DNA of 12,401 nucleotides from Enterobacteriaceae bacterium (GTDB taxonomy: Bacteria; Pseudomonadota; Gammaproteobacteria; Enterobacterales; Enterobacteriaceae), in the NCBI GenBank assembly GCA_022712475.1, contig JALAGK010000121.1:1-12401 (forward strand), read 5' to 3'. The notes below the pieces were generated by a model. It saw only the letters and a list, made by a program, of their open reading frames with translations. It ran no database searches and was not told the DNA's origin. The translations under genes were made by a program, and so were the position numbers. Below, piece by piece: positions 1 to 8,225 of the stretch (position 1 is its first letter; each line of letters starts with the position of its first letter).

Positions 1-272
1 CCGGTGTACGTTCCGGTGAAGCACGCATGAGCGCGCACCGCAAAGCTATCATCTCAGCAAAACGTCGCATGGAATCCACCCAGTACGCCCGTGAACTGGG
101 GCTTCGCACCACTATCGATGCACTGAACTCTGAGAAAGATTATTTCAAATCCCTGAGTGAACTTGCCAGAGCGCAATACGAGTACATTGTCTCCAGTATC
201 AAACTCGCTGCGGTATCGGGCGATTTGGATTATTCGTATCTGAACAGGTTTAACTGCCCCGTACGTTCGTAA
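1..272 (+). CDS. TolC-family outer-membrane channel protein of a type I secretion system (3' end only)
   Basis: The reading frame is open from the left edge (first full codon at base 3) to TAA at 270-272, so only about the last 90 residues are present and the start lies outside. The visible part is a long amphipathic helix rich in Ala, Arg, Glu and Ser (for example SAHRKAIISAKRRMESTQYA, then SELARAQYEYIVSSIKLAAV). This is what the closing coiled-coil helix of TolC-family trimeric channels looks like, and the tail ends in CPVRS. In such systems the channel docks on the adaptor and opens an exit duct through the outer membrane. The adaptor gene starts 18 bases downstream, followed by the ABC exporter, which gives the classic channel-adaptor-exporter order. 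The family call rests on helix pattern and context, as the N-terminal two thirds cannot be seen. Confidence 0.8.
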   Translation, partial: GVRSGEARMSAHRKAIISAKRRMESTQYARELGLRTTIDALNSEKDYFKSLSELARAQYEYIVSSIKLAAVSGDLDYSYLNRFNCPVRS

Positions 273-290
273 TGTTTATGGAAGATAGCT

Positions 291-1550
291 ATGTCTGAAT
301 CACTGTTTCGCAAGGAAGCGCTTGAGGCAAACAAAACAAAAGCTATTGGCAGCGTGGCGCTTTACTGCCCGCCCTATCGCTGGGTCATTATCGGACTGGT
401 GGGACTTATCACGGTCGCGACGCTGATTTTCTGCTTCTTTGGTTCTTACACCAAACGTGAAAACGCCATTGGCGCACTTATCCCGGTAGAGGGGGTCATG
501 GATATCGTGGCGGTGAATGCCGGCACAATCACCGATCTGGCTATCCGTGAAGGCGACAGCGTGGAGAAAGGCGCTCCGCTGGTCACCATTTCTTCTGAAG
601 TGTCCACCCGGTATGGACAGACGCGTGAAACCATTGCTGAACAACTCGACCTGCAACATGGTGTGCTGGTCAGAGAGCGTGCCAACCTGACTGTGTTGTC
701 TGAGGAAACACGCAAAGGGTTACAGGACAAAAAGCGTTTACTGGAGCAGCAGCTCGCCAGTCTGAGCGACATCTATGCAAGCCGCGTACAACAGATGAAC
801 CTGGCAGCTGAAAAGCTCAATAAATATAAAATGATGCGCAAGGAAGGTTACGCCTCTAACAGCCAGGTTGAGGAGCAGGAAACCGCACGCCTTGAGGCCG
901 AGTCTCGTATTCAGGACGTGGCACGTCAGCGAATTGATCTTCAGCAACAGCTTACTCAGACGTTACAGCAGATTCGTGAGCAGCCCATCAACGAGCTTAA
1001 TCAGATTAACGATATTGAGCGGCGCATCGCCGAGCTCAAGCAGAACATGATGGAAAACGAGTCGCGCCGTTCGGTGGTATTGAACGCGCCACAAAAAGCG
1101 ACGGTGGCATCTGTGGTGGTTAAGCGTGGTCAGATTGTGGCGGCTGGCCAGACCATGGCATCTCTGCTACCAGAAAACACAGAACTACAGGCACGCATTA
1201 TGGTCAGCAGCCGCGCCATTGGTTTTATTCGCCCGGGGCAGCGTGTCGTTCTGCGCTACCAGGCCTATCCGTGGCAGAAGTTTGGCCAGCAGTTTGGCAA
1301 GGTGATCGGCGTCTCCCGAGTGGCGCTTTCTGCGCAGGAAGTCGCGCAGATAACCGGCAACAACCAGGTGCAGGAGCAGCATTATCTGGTGAAAGTAAAG
1401 CTGGATAACCAGTTTGTGAAAGCCTACGGACAGCAGGTGAGGCTCCAACCCGGTAGCGCGGTAGAGGCAGATTTTCTTATCGACAAGCGCCGGTTGTATG
1501 AGTGGGTACTTGAACCGCTTTATGCCCTTAGCCGCAGCGCGGCTTCCTGA
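291..1550 (+). CDS. CvaA/HlyD-type periplasmic adaptor (membrane fusion protein) of a type I peptide exporter
   Basis: The protein has 419 residues, close to colicin V adaptor CvaA as I recall it. A short cytoplasmic N-terminus is followed by one membrane helix at about residues 31-50 (WVIIGLVGLITVATLIFCFF). Next comes a biotinyl-lipoyl-like half domain (about 60-105, ending EGDSVEKGAPLVTI). A long coiled-coil hairpin rich in Gln, Glu and Leu spans about 120-260, then the second lipoyl half and a beta-barrel domain. The segment YQAYPWQKFGQQFGKVIGVS and the tail DKRRLYEWVLEPLY match my memory of CvaA closely. The adaptor bridges the inner-membrane ABC exporter and the TolC-type channel. The start is ATG at 291, with GGAAGA at 280-285 as ribosome binding site. 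It sits 18 bases after the channel gene and 26 before the exporter gene, so the three are surely one operon. Confidence 0.93.
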   Translation: MSESLFRKEALEANKTKAIGSVALYCPPYRWVIIGLVGLITVATLIFCFFGSYTKRENAIGALIPVEGVMDIVAVNAGTITDLAIREGDSVEKGAPLVTISSEVSTRYGQTRETIAEQLDLQHGVLVRERANLTVLSEETRKGLQDKKRLLEQQLASLSDIYASRVQQMNLAAEKLNKYKMMRKEGYASNSQVEEQETARLEAESRIQDVARQRIDLQQQLTQTLQQIREQPINELNQINDIERRIAELKQNMMENESRRSVVLNAPQKATVASVVVKRGQIVAAGQTMASLLPENTELQARIMVSSRAIGFIRPGQRVVLRYQAYPWQKFGQQFGKVIGVSRVALSAQEVAQITGNNQVQEQHYLVKVKLDNQFVKAYGQQVRLQPGSAVEADFLIDKRRLYEWVLEPLYALSRSAAS

Positions 1551-1576
1551 TAACAATAAGAAAAAAGGCTATCACA

Positions 1577-3712
1577 ATGAATTTGCTTGAAAAACTTAAC
1601 TTCTCCTGGCGCAATAAGCTGCCGGTTATTCAGCAGACCCAGGCGGCAGAGTGTGGGTTAACCTGCGTTGGCATGATTGCCAACTATTATGGTCACCGTA
1701 TCGACATGATAACCCTGCGTCGACGTTTCTCCACGTCACTCAAAGGTGCAACGCTGGGTGAGGTTATGCTGGTGTCGCAACAGCTTGGCATGTCAACGCG
1801 CGCGCTGCGCCTTGAGATAGAAGAACTGCACAAGCTGCGTTTGCCCTGCATTCTGCACTGGGATATGAATCACTTTGTGGTGCTCAAAAGCGTTTCTAAA
1901 AAGAAAATCGTGATTCATGACCCGGCACGAGGTCGCCGTGAAGTGCCACTGGACGAGGTTTCCACCTCGTTTACCGGCGTGGCGCTTGAGCTGATGCCAG
2001 CAGCGACGTTTGAGAAGAAAGAAGAGAAAGAATCGCTTTCGATGCTCAAACTTATCGGCAATGTGACGGGTATTCGTTCCGCCTTTGTGCAGGTGATGAT
2101 TCTCTCCATCGCTCTTGAGGTATTTGGCATCCTGGCGCCCTTTTATACCCAATGGGTGATGGACCAGGTGCTGCCTTCTGCCGATTACGATTTGCTGACG
2201 CTGCTGGGTTCAGCATTTATCGTTGTGATGGTGCTGCAAAACATCATTACTGCTATCCGTTCCTGGGTCACAACCTGGTTTTCCAGTATGTTGAGCGTAC
2301 AGTGGTCCGCTAACGTCTGTTCACACCTGCTTGGCCTGCCGATGTCTTGGTTTGAAGAACGGCATGTTGGCGATATTGTGTCGCGTTTTGGTTCCATCAA
2401 TACCATCCAGAACACGCTGACCAGCCGCTTTATCTCCTCGTTGCTTGATGGTGTGATGGCAATCGTGACGCTGTTTATGCTGTTTGCTTACAACGTCAAA
2501 CTGGCTTTTGTTGTGCTGGGGCTGTTCGGGCTTTACGTTATCATCCGCTGGGCGTCATTTCGCCCGTTTCGCCAGGCTAATGAAGACCAGTTGATTGCCA
2601 ATGCCCGCGCCCAGTCGCAATTACTGGAGTCTATCCGTGGCGTGCAGGCGGTGAAGCTGAATAACAAGCAGGAAATGCGAGTTTCCACGTATGCCAATGA
2701 ACTGGTTGAAGCGACTAACAAAGGCATCCATATTCAGCGGTTAACGATTGGTTTTAATACCTTACAGGGGATTATTTCCGGCGTCGGGCGCATCGTACTT
2801 ATCTGGCTCGCGGCGCTTCAGGTATTAGAAGGTAATTTTACCGGCGGGATGTTGGTGGCATTTTCGAGTTTTGCCGATCAGTTCCTCAGCCGCGCCACCG
2901 GACTGATTAACGCCATTATTGAGTTCTGGATGCTGCGCTTGCACGGCGAACGTCTGGCCGATATTGTACTGACGGATAAAGAAGGCGATATGGACAACGC
3001 CGTGGCGCTGCCCGGTGAGCAGAAGGCGTTTGCCGTTGAAGTGCACAATCTCTCTTTCCGTTATGCACCCACTGAACCCTGGGTGTTTGAGAACTGTACG
3101 CTGAGTATCCACTCAGGTGAATCGGTGGCGATTATCGGCCCCTCCGGGCAGGGTAAATCGACGTTGGTGAAGCTGTTACTGGGATTACTCAAGCCACAAC
3201 GTGGTGCGATTGAGGTTAACGGCCAGGACATCCGTAAACTGGGGATGACCTGGTATCGTGACAAAATTGGTAGCGTTATGCAGGACGATATTTTGTTTGC
3301 GGGCTCAATTGCTGACAACATTAGCTTCTTTGATGCGAATTACAGTCAGGAACAGGTGGAGCGGGCGGCAATGCTGGCACAGATCCATGACGATATTATG
3401 TTAATGCCGATGGCTTATAATAGTCTGGTGGGCGATATGGGGTCTTCATTGTCCGGCGGGCAGATGCAGCGCGTGCTACTGGCACGTGCGTTATACCGCA
3501 GGCCTGAGATCCTGATTCTCGACGAAGCCACCAGCCACCTTGATGTTAATCGCGAGAGCGCAATCAATACCGCTATTCGTGATATGAACATCACGCGTAT
3601 TATTATTGCCCATCGCCCGGAAACCATTCGTAGCGCCGATCGTATCATATTGCTTAATAAAGATGGTGTTCAGGAGATCTCTCACGAGATGTTTGACCAG
3701 CATATTCAGTAA
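1577..3712 (+). CDS. Peptidase-containing ABC exporter (C39 double-glycine peptidase, CvaB type)
   Basis: The protein has 711 residues and three parts. Residues 1-130 are a C39 cysteine peptidase: Gln20 (oxyanion hole) in QTQAAECGLTC, catalytic Cys26, His99 in MNHFVVL and Asp115 in IHDPARG, so the whole active site is kept. Residues about 160-450 are the exporter membrane domain with several hydrophobic helices. Residues about 480-711 are the ATPase: Walker A GPSGQGKST (521-529), signature LSGGQ (625-629), Walker B ending Asp649-Glu650, and switch His679. Known members of this family cut leader peptides after a GG pair and export the mature peptide in one step. It is therefore not an RTX-toxin exporter, which lacks the catalytic Cys. 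The only GG-leader genes in view lie at 12092 and 12344, far downstream. The ATG at 1577 has a weak AAAAAAGG upstream. Confidence 0.96.
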   Translation: MNLLEKLNFSWRNKLPVIQQTQAAECGLTCVGMIANYYGHRIDMITLRRRFSTSLKGATLGEVMLVSQQLGMSTRALRLEIEELHKLRLPCILHWDMNHFVVLKSVSKKKIVIHDPARGRREVPLDEVSTSFTGVALELMPAATFEKKEEKESLSMLKLIGNVTGIRSAFVQVMILSIALEVFGILAPFYTQWVMDQVLPSADYDLLTLLGSAFIVVMVLQNIITAIRSWVTTWFSSMLSVQWSANVCSHLLGLPMSWFEERHVGDIVSRFGSINTIQNTLTSRFISSLLDGVMAIVTLFMLFAYNVKLAFVVLGLFGLYVIIRWASFRPFRQANEDQLIANARAQSQLLESIRGVQAVKLNNKQEMRVSTYANELVEATNKGIHIQRLTIGFNTLQGIISGVGRIVLIWLAALQVLEGNFTGGMLVAFSSFADQFLSRATGLINAIIEFWMLRLHGERLADIVLTDKEGDMDNAVALPGEQKAFAVEVHNLSFRYAPTEPWVFENCTLSIHSGESVAIIGPSGQGKSTLVKLLLGLLKPQRGAIEVNGQDIRKLGMTWYRDKIGSVMQDDILFAGSIADNISFFDANYSQEQVERAAMLAQIHDDIMLMPMAYNSLVGDMGSSLSGGQMQRVLLARALYRRPEILILDEATSHLDVNRESAINTAIRDMNITRIIIAHRPETIRSADRIILLNKDGVQEISHEMFDQHIQ

Positions 3713-3734
3713 GTGTCCTTCCTTTTGAAACCTG

Positions 3735-3770
3735 AAACGGCAGCTTCTCAACTCGAGGGCTGTCGTTTTT
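3735..3770 (+). terminator. Intrinsic terminator of the secretion operon
   Basis: Arms 3737-3744 (ACGGCAGC) and 3759-3766 (GCTGTCGT) pair over 8 bp with one G-U pair. The stem can be extended by A-T pairs into the flanking A and T runs. The loop is 14 bases and is followed directly by TTTTT at 3766-3770. It starts 22 bases after the exporter stop codon, so transcription of the exporter operon should mostly end before the fimbrial genes. Confidence 0.85.
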
Positions 3771-4477
3771 ATTGGGCTATTTCAGACGCGTTATCTTCTT
3801 TTAAGGACTGGAGTCTGCACAGGCAAATATCACAAAGTTAGCTATTTTTTCTCTTCTTTGCCAGGAATTAAGAATTAATAACATTGCTTTTTTCTTTTTC
3901 ACTGCATCAATAAGTGCCTGCTTGCTCACATTATCACAAAGAGATTATTTATTTTGTACATTTATGTGCGACTATTCTTATCATTTCTTGTTAACCTGCC
4001 AGTGATAGCAATTTCCTTGTTGAGCGCGGGTGTGCTGCTGTTATTGTATCGACCGAGTTACCGTTACGTGCGTTTCTGCTGATTGATTTTTGTGCTTAAT
4101 TTAAGAGCTTTCAGCTAAATATCATCCAGATGTCTTATTGCCTTTTTTTTTACTGCCAAAATATTGTTCGTAATGTCCTTGATAGGACTTTTCCTTTCCA
4201 TTCGCGAGATAAAAAATTGGTAATAACATGTATGCGAGGTTTTAACTCGCATTTTGCTGTATGGGTACGCCATGCTTTTAAGGATAATTGTGTTTTGATA
4301 GCATTTTCTTAGCTCAACGGAGTGGGCCAATAATTACAGCTGCAAACACCGCTAAGATTATCAGACCTGAACTCTGTTGACGTAAAACAGGGGCTTCTAA
4401 ACGCCGCATGCATTATGTATTGCCGGCTTTATCGCTCTTTATTTCTTAGGATATTAGTTTACTACGCAGGAATTTTT
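3771..4477. other. AT-rich intergenic region upstream of the fimbrial operon, no convincing gene
   Basis: About 700 bases, visibly richer in A and T than the flanking genes, with T tracts such as T9 at 4142-4150. Short open frames at 4130-4312 (+) and 4115-4330 (-) overlap one another, lack ribosome sites and encode nothing recognisable. Two small hairpins are visible: 4175-4188 (GTCCT/AGGAC, loop TGAT, then TTTT), and 4232-4252 (ATGCGAG/CTCGCAT, 7 perfect pairs). The region must contain the fimbrial promoter. A TTGACG at 4377-4382 lies within CTGTT...AACAG symmetry, but I could not pair it with a good -10 box. There is no GATC anywhere between 3713 and 4477, so a Dam-methylation switch as in pap is not supported. 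I see no clear long inverted repeats of a fim-type invertible promoter. Confidence 0.7.
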
Positions 4478-5014
4478 ATGAAACTGAATAAAGTAGCTAT
4501 GGCTGTGGCATTTACTGCTGCTCTGGGTTCTGCATCTGTACTGGCTGCTGATGGCACCACTAACGGCGTAATCGAGCTGAAAGGTGAGCTGGTAAGCACG
4601 CCTTGCGGCCTGGCTGTTGAGTCAAGCCCGGTTGTTGTTGATTTCGGTCAGCGTCCGATCCACGAGTTTGCAAACCAGGCACGTGTTGGTAACGTACAGA
4701 AGAGCATCGTTCTGCAGGACTGCGACGCAACTACCGCGGGCAGCGCTGTTGTAACTTACACCCCGACCTCTGTTGATCCGTCTAACGAAGCTCTGGCAGC
4801 CTTCACCTCTGGTACCGCGACTGGCGCAGGTATCGGCCTGGTAGACAGCGGCAACCAGACTGTTAAGTGGGGCGAAGCGACCTCTGCTGTTAAACTGGTT
4901 GATGGCAAAAACACCATCCCGTTCGTAGCATTCCTGCAGGCTGACACTGCTACCACCGTACCGACCGCAGGTGACTTCCAGTCTACCATTAACTTCTCTA
5001 TCGCTTACCAGTAA
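4478..5014 (+). CDS. Major fimbrial subunit (pilin), chaperone-usher type
   Basis: The protein has 178 residues from ATG 4478. An upstream in-frame ATG at 4415 was rejected because it would add 21 residues that spoil the signal peptide. CAGGAA at 4467-4472 also serves ATG 4478. The signal peptide is residues 1-23 (cut after SASVLA). The mature protein has the pilin fold marks: an N-terminal donor strand region (GTTNGVIELKGELV), the disulfide pair Cys43-Cys82, and an alternating C-terminal strand ending FSIAYQ. It should polymerise by donor-strand exchange to form the rod. Position first in the operon, near-exclusive use of favoured codons (CTG, GGT, AAC, CCG, CGT) and the strong hairpin just behind the gene all point to the major subunit. 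It is Ala/Thr/Val-rich and not obviously identical to PapA or FimA. Confidence 0.93.
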   Translation: MKLNKVAMAVAFTAALGSASVLAADGTTNGVIELKGELVSTPCGLAVESSPVVVDFGQRPIHEFANQARVGNVQKSIVLQDCDATTAGSAVVTYTPTSVDPSNEALAAFTSGTATGAGIGLVDSGNQTVKWGEATSAVKLVDGKNTIPFVAFLQADTATTVPTAGDFQSTINFSIAYQ

Positions 5015-5032
5015 TCGATGTGAAGTGTGCTG

Positions 5033-5052
5033 TGCGGGGGGGAACCCCCGCA
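5033..5052 (+). promoter_or_regulatory. Stable GNRA-loop hairpin behind the major pilin gene
   Basis: Arms 5033-5040 (TGCGGGGG) and 5045-5052 (CCCCCGCA) form 8 perfect pairs, six of them G-C or C-G in a row next to the loop. The loop is GGAA, a GNRA tetraloop. It starts 18 bases after the major pilin stop codon. There is no T run behind it, so it is not a standard terminator. By analogy with the papA-papH junction, where a hairpin protects the pilin message, it probably stabilises the upstream transcript or limits read-through, keeping the major pilin in excess. Confidence 0.75.
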
Positions 5053-5095
5053 TTATATGAAAGTGGAATCAGGAACAAGGATCGTGGGTGCTACT

Positions 5096-5647
5096 ATGGA
5101 ATTAAAAAAGCAAAGCATTCTTCCGCTTTATTTATTATCCACCCTGCTTTTTTCTGGCCATGCCTTTGCCACTACTTTCCTTCCGTTAGAGGGGGAAGTG
5201 GATGCGCGAGGGGAACTTATTGAAGCTGCTTGCAGCATCGACAACCTGCATCGCGATATATTAGTTGAGTTTGGCGATATTTCTGCCCGTGATGTTAAAG
5301 AAGAAGGCGAAGATGTTTTAATTCGACCTTTTACGGTTCGCTTAACTGGATGTACAGCGACAGATTTAGGTAATGGTTTATTGCGTTATCCCTACGCGTC
5401 AGTGACATTTATTGGTGAGACGACGAATGAAGATCCCACTGCATTACTGACAAACGGAAAAGGGCTGGGAATACGCCTGCAAGATAGAAACGGTGATACT
5501 TTAACATTTGGACAGCCGTCTCCCGGTTATGCACTGAGTAGTGAGAAAAACATATTACGATTTACTGCCTCGGTGGTTCCGGTCCAGAAAAATGTTCAGG
5601 CTGGCGAATTCTATGCAACTGCCCGCTTTTTTATGGATTACAACTAA
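5096..5647 (+). CDS. Minor fimbrial subunit, PapH-like (probable rod terminator or anchor)
   Basis: The protein has 183 residues from ATG 5096. The signal peptide is about 1-25 (ends GHAFA). The mature part has a pilin-type cysteine pair (AACSID and LTGCTAT), the segment VTFIGETTNEDP and a C-terminal strand ending RFFMDYN, similar in kind to the PapH ending as I recall it. Lying between the major pilin and usher genes is the papH position. PapH caps the rod base and stops growth, so that role is inferred here. The start is uncertain: GTG at 5084 has AGGAACAAGG just upstream (5071-5080) and would add four residues, while ATG 5096 has only GGTG in front of it. The codon use is clearly more A/T-rich and less optimised than the major pilin, fitting low expression. 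Confidence 0.85.
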   Translation: MELKKQSILPLYLLSTLLFSGHAFATTFLPLEGEVDARGELIEAACSIDNLHRDILVEFGDISARDVKEEGEDVLIRPFTVRLTGCTATDLGNGLLRYPYASVTFIGETTNEDPTALLTNGKGLGIRLQDRNGDTLTFGQPSPGYALSSEKNILRFTASVVPVQKNVQAGEFYATARFFMDYN

Positions 5648-5655
5648 AACAACAT

Positions 5656-5680
5656 ATACGTAGCGGGATGCTTCACGTAT
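5656..5680 (+). promoter_or_regulatory. Small hairpin between the PapH-like and usher genes
   Basis: ATACGT (5656-5661) pairs with ACGTAT (5675-5680), and inside it AGC (5662-5664) pairs with GCT (5670-5672), leaving a two-base bulge and a loop of five. It is not followed by T residues. It may tune usher expression or may be chance. Confidence 0.3.
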
Positions 5681-5708
5681 TCCGGTGATTGATTCGGGAT
5701 GAATAATC

Positions 5709-8186
5709 ATGTCGGTAAAATTAAAAACCAAGTTAACTATAATTGCCGCGCAGGTAATTATGGTCTGCTATGCGCCAGCGGCTTTAGCAGATGATAGCGT
5801 TGAGTTTAACGTCGATGTGCTTGATGCAGCAGATCGCAGCCATGTCGATTTATCCCGATTCGCAACGGATAACTACGTCACCCCGGGAAGTTACCTGCTT
5901 GATATTAAGATCAACTCCAGATCTGTAGGGCAGTCCAAAATTGAATATGTTGCAAGCGAAGACGGCAAAAGCAGCCGTGCATGTATTAATGAGGACTTGC
6001 TGACCAAGCTGGCGCTGAAGGATGAAGTCCGCGCCAAAGTCATGCCGATTTATGAAAACTGCTACACCCTCGACAGTGTTCCTGGTGCAAGAATCAGTAA
6101 CGCTGCGGGTGTACTTGATATTGTGGTTCCTCAGGCTTGGATGAAATACAACGATCCGGACTGGACCCCGCCCGAGCGCTGGGACAGCGGTATTGCGGGC
6201 GTTATTTTTGACTACAGCCTGACCGGGCAGGTCACTCGTCGTTTCAAGAGCGGGTCTGATGATTACAGCTCAGTGTCAGGTTATGGCCAGGCGGGTTTCA
6301 ACGCCGGCGGCTGGCGTGTACGCGGTGAATACCAGACCAATTACGACAGCGATCAGCGCAAGTACGATTTTACCTGGAACCAGTTCTACGCTTATCGTCC
6401 GCTGCCTACGATGGCCGCCAAACTGACGCTGGGTGAAATTTATCTCAACTCGCAGGTGTTTGATACGGTGCGCTTTACCGGGGCTAACCTGGCGAGCGAT
6501 GAGCGTATGCTGCCGCCAAGCCTGCGTGGTTATGCGCCGGAAATTCACGGCGTAGCGCGTACCAACGCCAAAGTGACCGTGATGCAAAGCGGGCGCACCA
6601 TCTATGAAACGACGGTGGCAGCGGGTCCATTTAACATCCAGGACTTGCATAACTCCGTGCGCGGTACCCTGGATGTGCGTGTTGAAGAACAGGATGGCTC
6701 AGTGTCCACCTTCCAGGTGAATACCGCCAACATCCCGTACCTGACGCGTCCTGGCTACGTGCGCTACAACATCGCGGGCGGTGCGCCGTCTCGCTATAAC
6801 CACCGTATTCAGGGGCCTGGCTTTGTGGCCGGTGATTTCTCCTGGGGTGTGTCTAACGCGTGGTCACTCTATGGCGGTCTGATGACGGCGGGTAAAGCGT
6901 ATACCGCGTTATCTGCAGGTATTGGTCGTGACCTGAGCGTGTTCGGTGCGTTGTCGTTTGATGCTACGGAGTCCTGGAGTGAACTGCCAGGACAAAACCG
7001 CATCTGGGGAACATCTTACAAGCTGAGTTACGCGAAGACGTTTGATGAATACAACAGCTCCATTACCTTCGCAGGCTATCGCTTCTCTGAGCGCGATTTC
7101 CGTACCCTGTCGCAGTACCTGGACGAACGTTACCAGGGCTACGACAACATCGGTCGCGAAAAAGAGATGTACACCATTACCGGTAGTAAAACGTTCTTTG
7201 CTGACGATCCACGTTTGGCAACGACGCTGTTCCTGACTTACACCCACCAGAACTACTGGAACCGCGGCAGTCAGGACAGATACGGTTTCTCCGTTGGCCG
7301 CAGCTTTAAGGTGGGCAACGTACGCGGTATCACCGCAAACGTGTCGGCCTATCGCTCGGACTACAACGGCAAGAACGATGATTCTATCTCGTTCAGATTG
7401 TCGATTCCGGTGGGTGACGGTAACCGTTGGGCAGGCCTCGATGTCCAGACGAGCAATGGCAAAACCAGCCCGATGGCGTCGTACACCGACAACAGTGATT
7501 ACAACAACCTGTGGCGCGTACGTGCCGGGGCAAGTCAGGACGGTTATGCCAACGTTGACGGCTACTATCGCCATCGTTCGCAGTGGGCAGAGGTCAACAC
7601 CACCGCCAGCTATCAACACAATAACTACCTTTCTGCCAGCGCAACGTTGCGCGGTGGTTTGACGGCAACACGGCATGGCGCAGCGCTGCATAACAGTAGC
7701 GCTTCATCAAATACCGCACGTGTGATGGTAGACACCAATGGTATCGGCGGTGTGCCGCTGAACAATGGTAAAGCGATCACGAACAACTTTGGTATCGCCG
7801 TTGTGCCGGATATCGTCAGCTACAACAACTTTGATACTCGAGTAGATGTAGATGCAATGGATGGCAACATTGAAGCGTCCAAAGCAATCAGTACCTCGGT
7901 ATTGACGGAAGGGGCCATTGGTTACCAGGCGTTTGGTATGTCGAAAGGCAACCGGGTAATGGGCACGCTGCGTCTGGCAGACCATAGTACGCCGCCGTTT
8001 GGCGCAGAAGTTTACAACAAAGATGGCGTGAGCGTTGCCATGGTCCTGGAAGAAGGTAAAGCCTGGCTTTCCGGGGTCAATCCGAACGAAACGCTGAAAG
8101 TGAACTGGGGCGGAAAAACCCAGTGTGAAGTCACGATGCCGGCAACGCTTGTCGACGCGTCAACTGTGCTGCTGCCGTGTCGCTAA
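5709..8186 (+). CDS. Outer-membrane fimbrial usher, PapC-like
   Basis: The protein has 825 residues, the usual usher length. The signal peptide is 1-27 (ends APAALA). The N-terminal periplasmic domain starts VEFNVDVLDAADRSHVDLSR, nearly the PapC start as I recall it, with the pair Cys92-Cys118. A 24-strand barrel follows. It is interrupted at about 285-345 by the plug domain (TNAKVTVMQSGRTIYE to the PYLTRPG strand). The middle has the motif FAGYRFSERDF, also seen in PapC. The C-terminal domain carries TEGAIGYQAFG, RLADHSTPPFGAEV and the closing pair Cys806-Cys824. The usher accepts chaperone-subunit complexes and threads the growing pilus to the surface. Similarity throughout is to the P-pilus class rather than FimD or MrkC. 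The ribosome site before ATG 5709 is weak (GGGATGAA at 5696-5703). Confidence 0.96.
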   Translation: MSVKLKTKLTIIAAQVIMVCYAPAALADDSVEFNVDVLDAADRSHVDLSRFATDNYVTPGSYLLDIKINSRSVGQSKIEYVASEDGKSSRACINEDLLTKLALKDEVRAKVMPIYENCYTLDSVPGARISNAAGVLDIVVPQAWMKYNDPDWTPPERWDSGIAGVIFDYSLTGQVTRRFKSGSDDYSSVSGYGQAGFNAGGWRVRGEYQTNYDSDQRKYDFTWNQFYAYRPLPTMAAKLTLGEIYLNSQVFDTVRFTGANLASDERMLPPSLRGYAPEIHGVARTNAKVTVMQSGRTIYETTVAAGPFNIQDLHNSVRGTLDVRVEEQDGSVSTFQVNTANIPYLTRPGYVRYNIAGGAPSRYNHRIQGPGFVAGDFSWGVSNAWSLYGGLMTAGKAYTALSAGIGRDLSVFGALSFDATESWSELPGQNRIWGTSYKLSYAKTFDEYNSSITFAGYRFSERDFRTLSQYLDERYQGYDNIGREKEMYTITGSKTFFADDPRLATTLFLTYTHQNYWNRGSQDRYGFSVGRSFKVGNVRGITANVSAYRSDYNGKNDDSISFRLSIPVGDGNRWAGLDVQTSNGKTSPMASYTDNSDYNNLWRVRAGASQDGYANVDGYYRHRSQWAEVNTTASYQHNNYLSASATLRGGLTATRHGAALHNSSASSNTARVMVDTNGIGGVPLNNGKAITNNFGIAVVPDIVSYNNFDTRVDVDAMDGNIEASKAISTSVLTEGAIGYQAFGMSKGNRVMGTLRLADHSTPPFGAEVYNKDGVSVAMVLEEGKAWLSGVNPNETLKVNWGGKTQCEVTMPATLVDASTVLLPCR

Positions 8187-8225
8187 TCACGGATGAACAG
8201 CGATATATCTCAGGAGTAAGAGGAA

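Noticed and set aside
4175..4192. Short hairpin followed by TTTT as a terminator
   Set aside because: The stem has only five pairs and no gene ends just before it; mentioned only as part of the intergenic region.
4130..4312. 60-codon open frame in the intergenic region
   Set aside because: No ribosome site, no recognisable features, mixed hydrophobic and cysteine content typical of random A/T-rich translation, and it overlaps an equally open frame on the other strand.
3771..4332. Possible fim-type inverted repeats (ATTGGGC near 3771 and GGCCAAT near 4326)
   Set aside because: Only about five bases match in the right order and there is no recombinase gene nearby, so an invertible promoter is not supported.
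4377..4405. TTGACG as the -35 box of the fimbrial promoter
   Set aside because: No acceptable -10 box is found 16-18 bases downstream; left as an unassigned motif.
4415..4477. Upstream in-frame ATG for the major pilin
   Set aside because: It would place 21 residues before a perfect signal peptide and lacks a ribosome site, whereas ATG 4478 has CAGGAA six to eleven bases upstream.
6909..7691. 260-codon open frame on the minus strand inside the usher gene
   Set aside because: It lies fully antisense to a clearly functional usher, and its Val/Arg/Ala-rich composition is what the opposite strand of an optimised gene gives. No ribosome site was seen.
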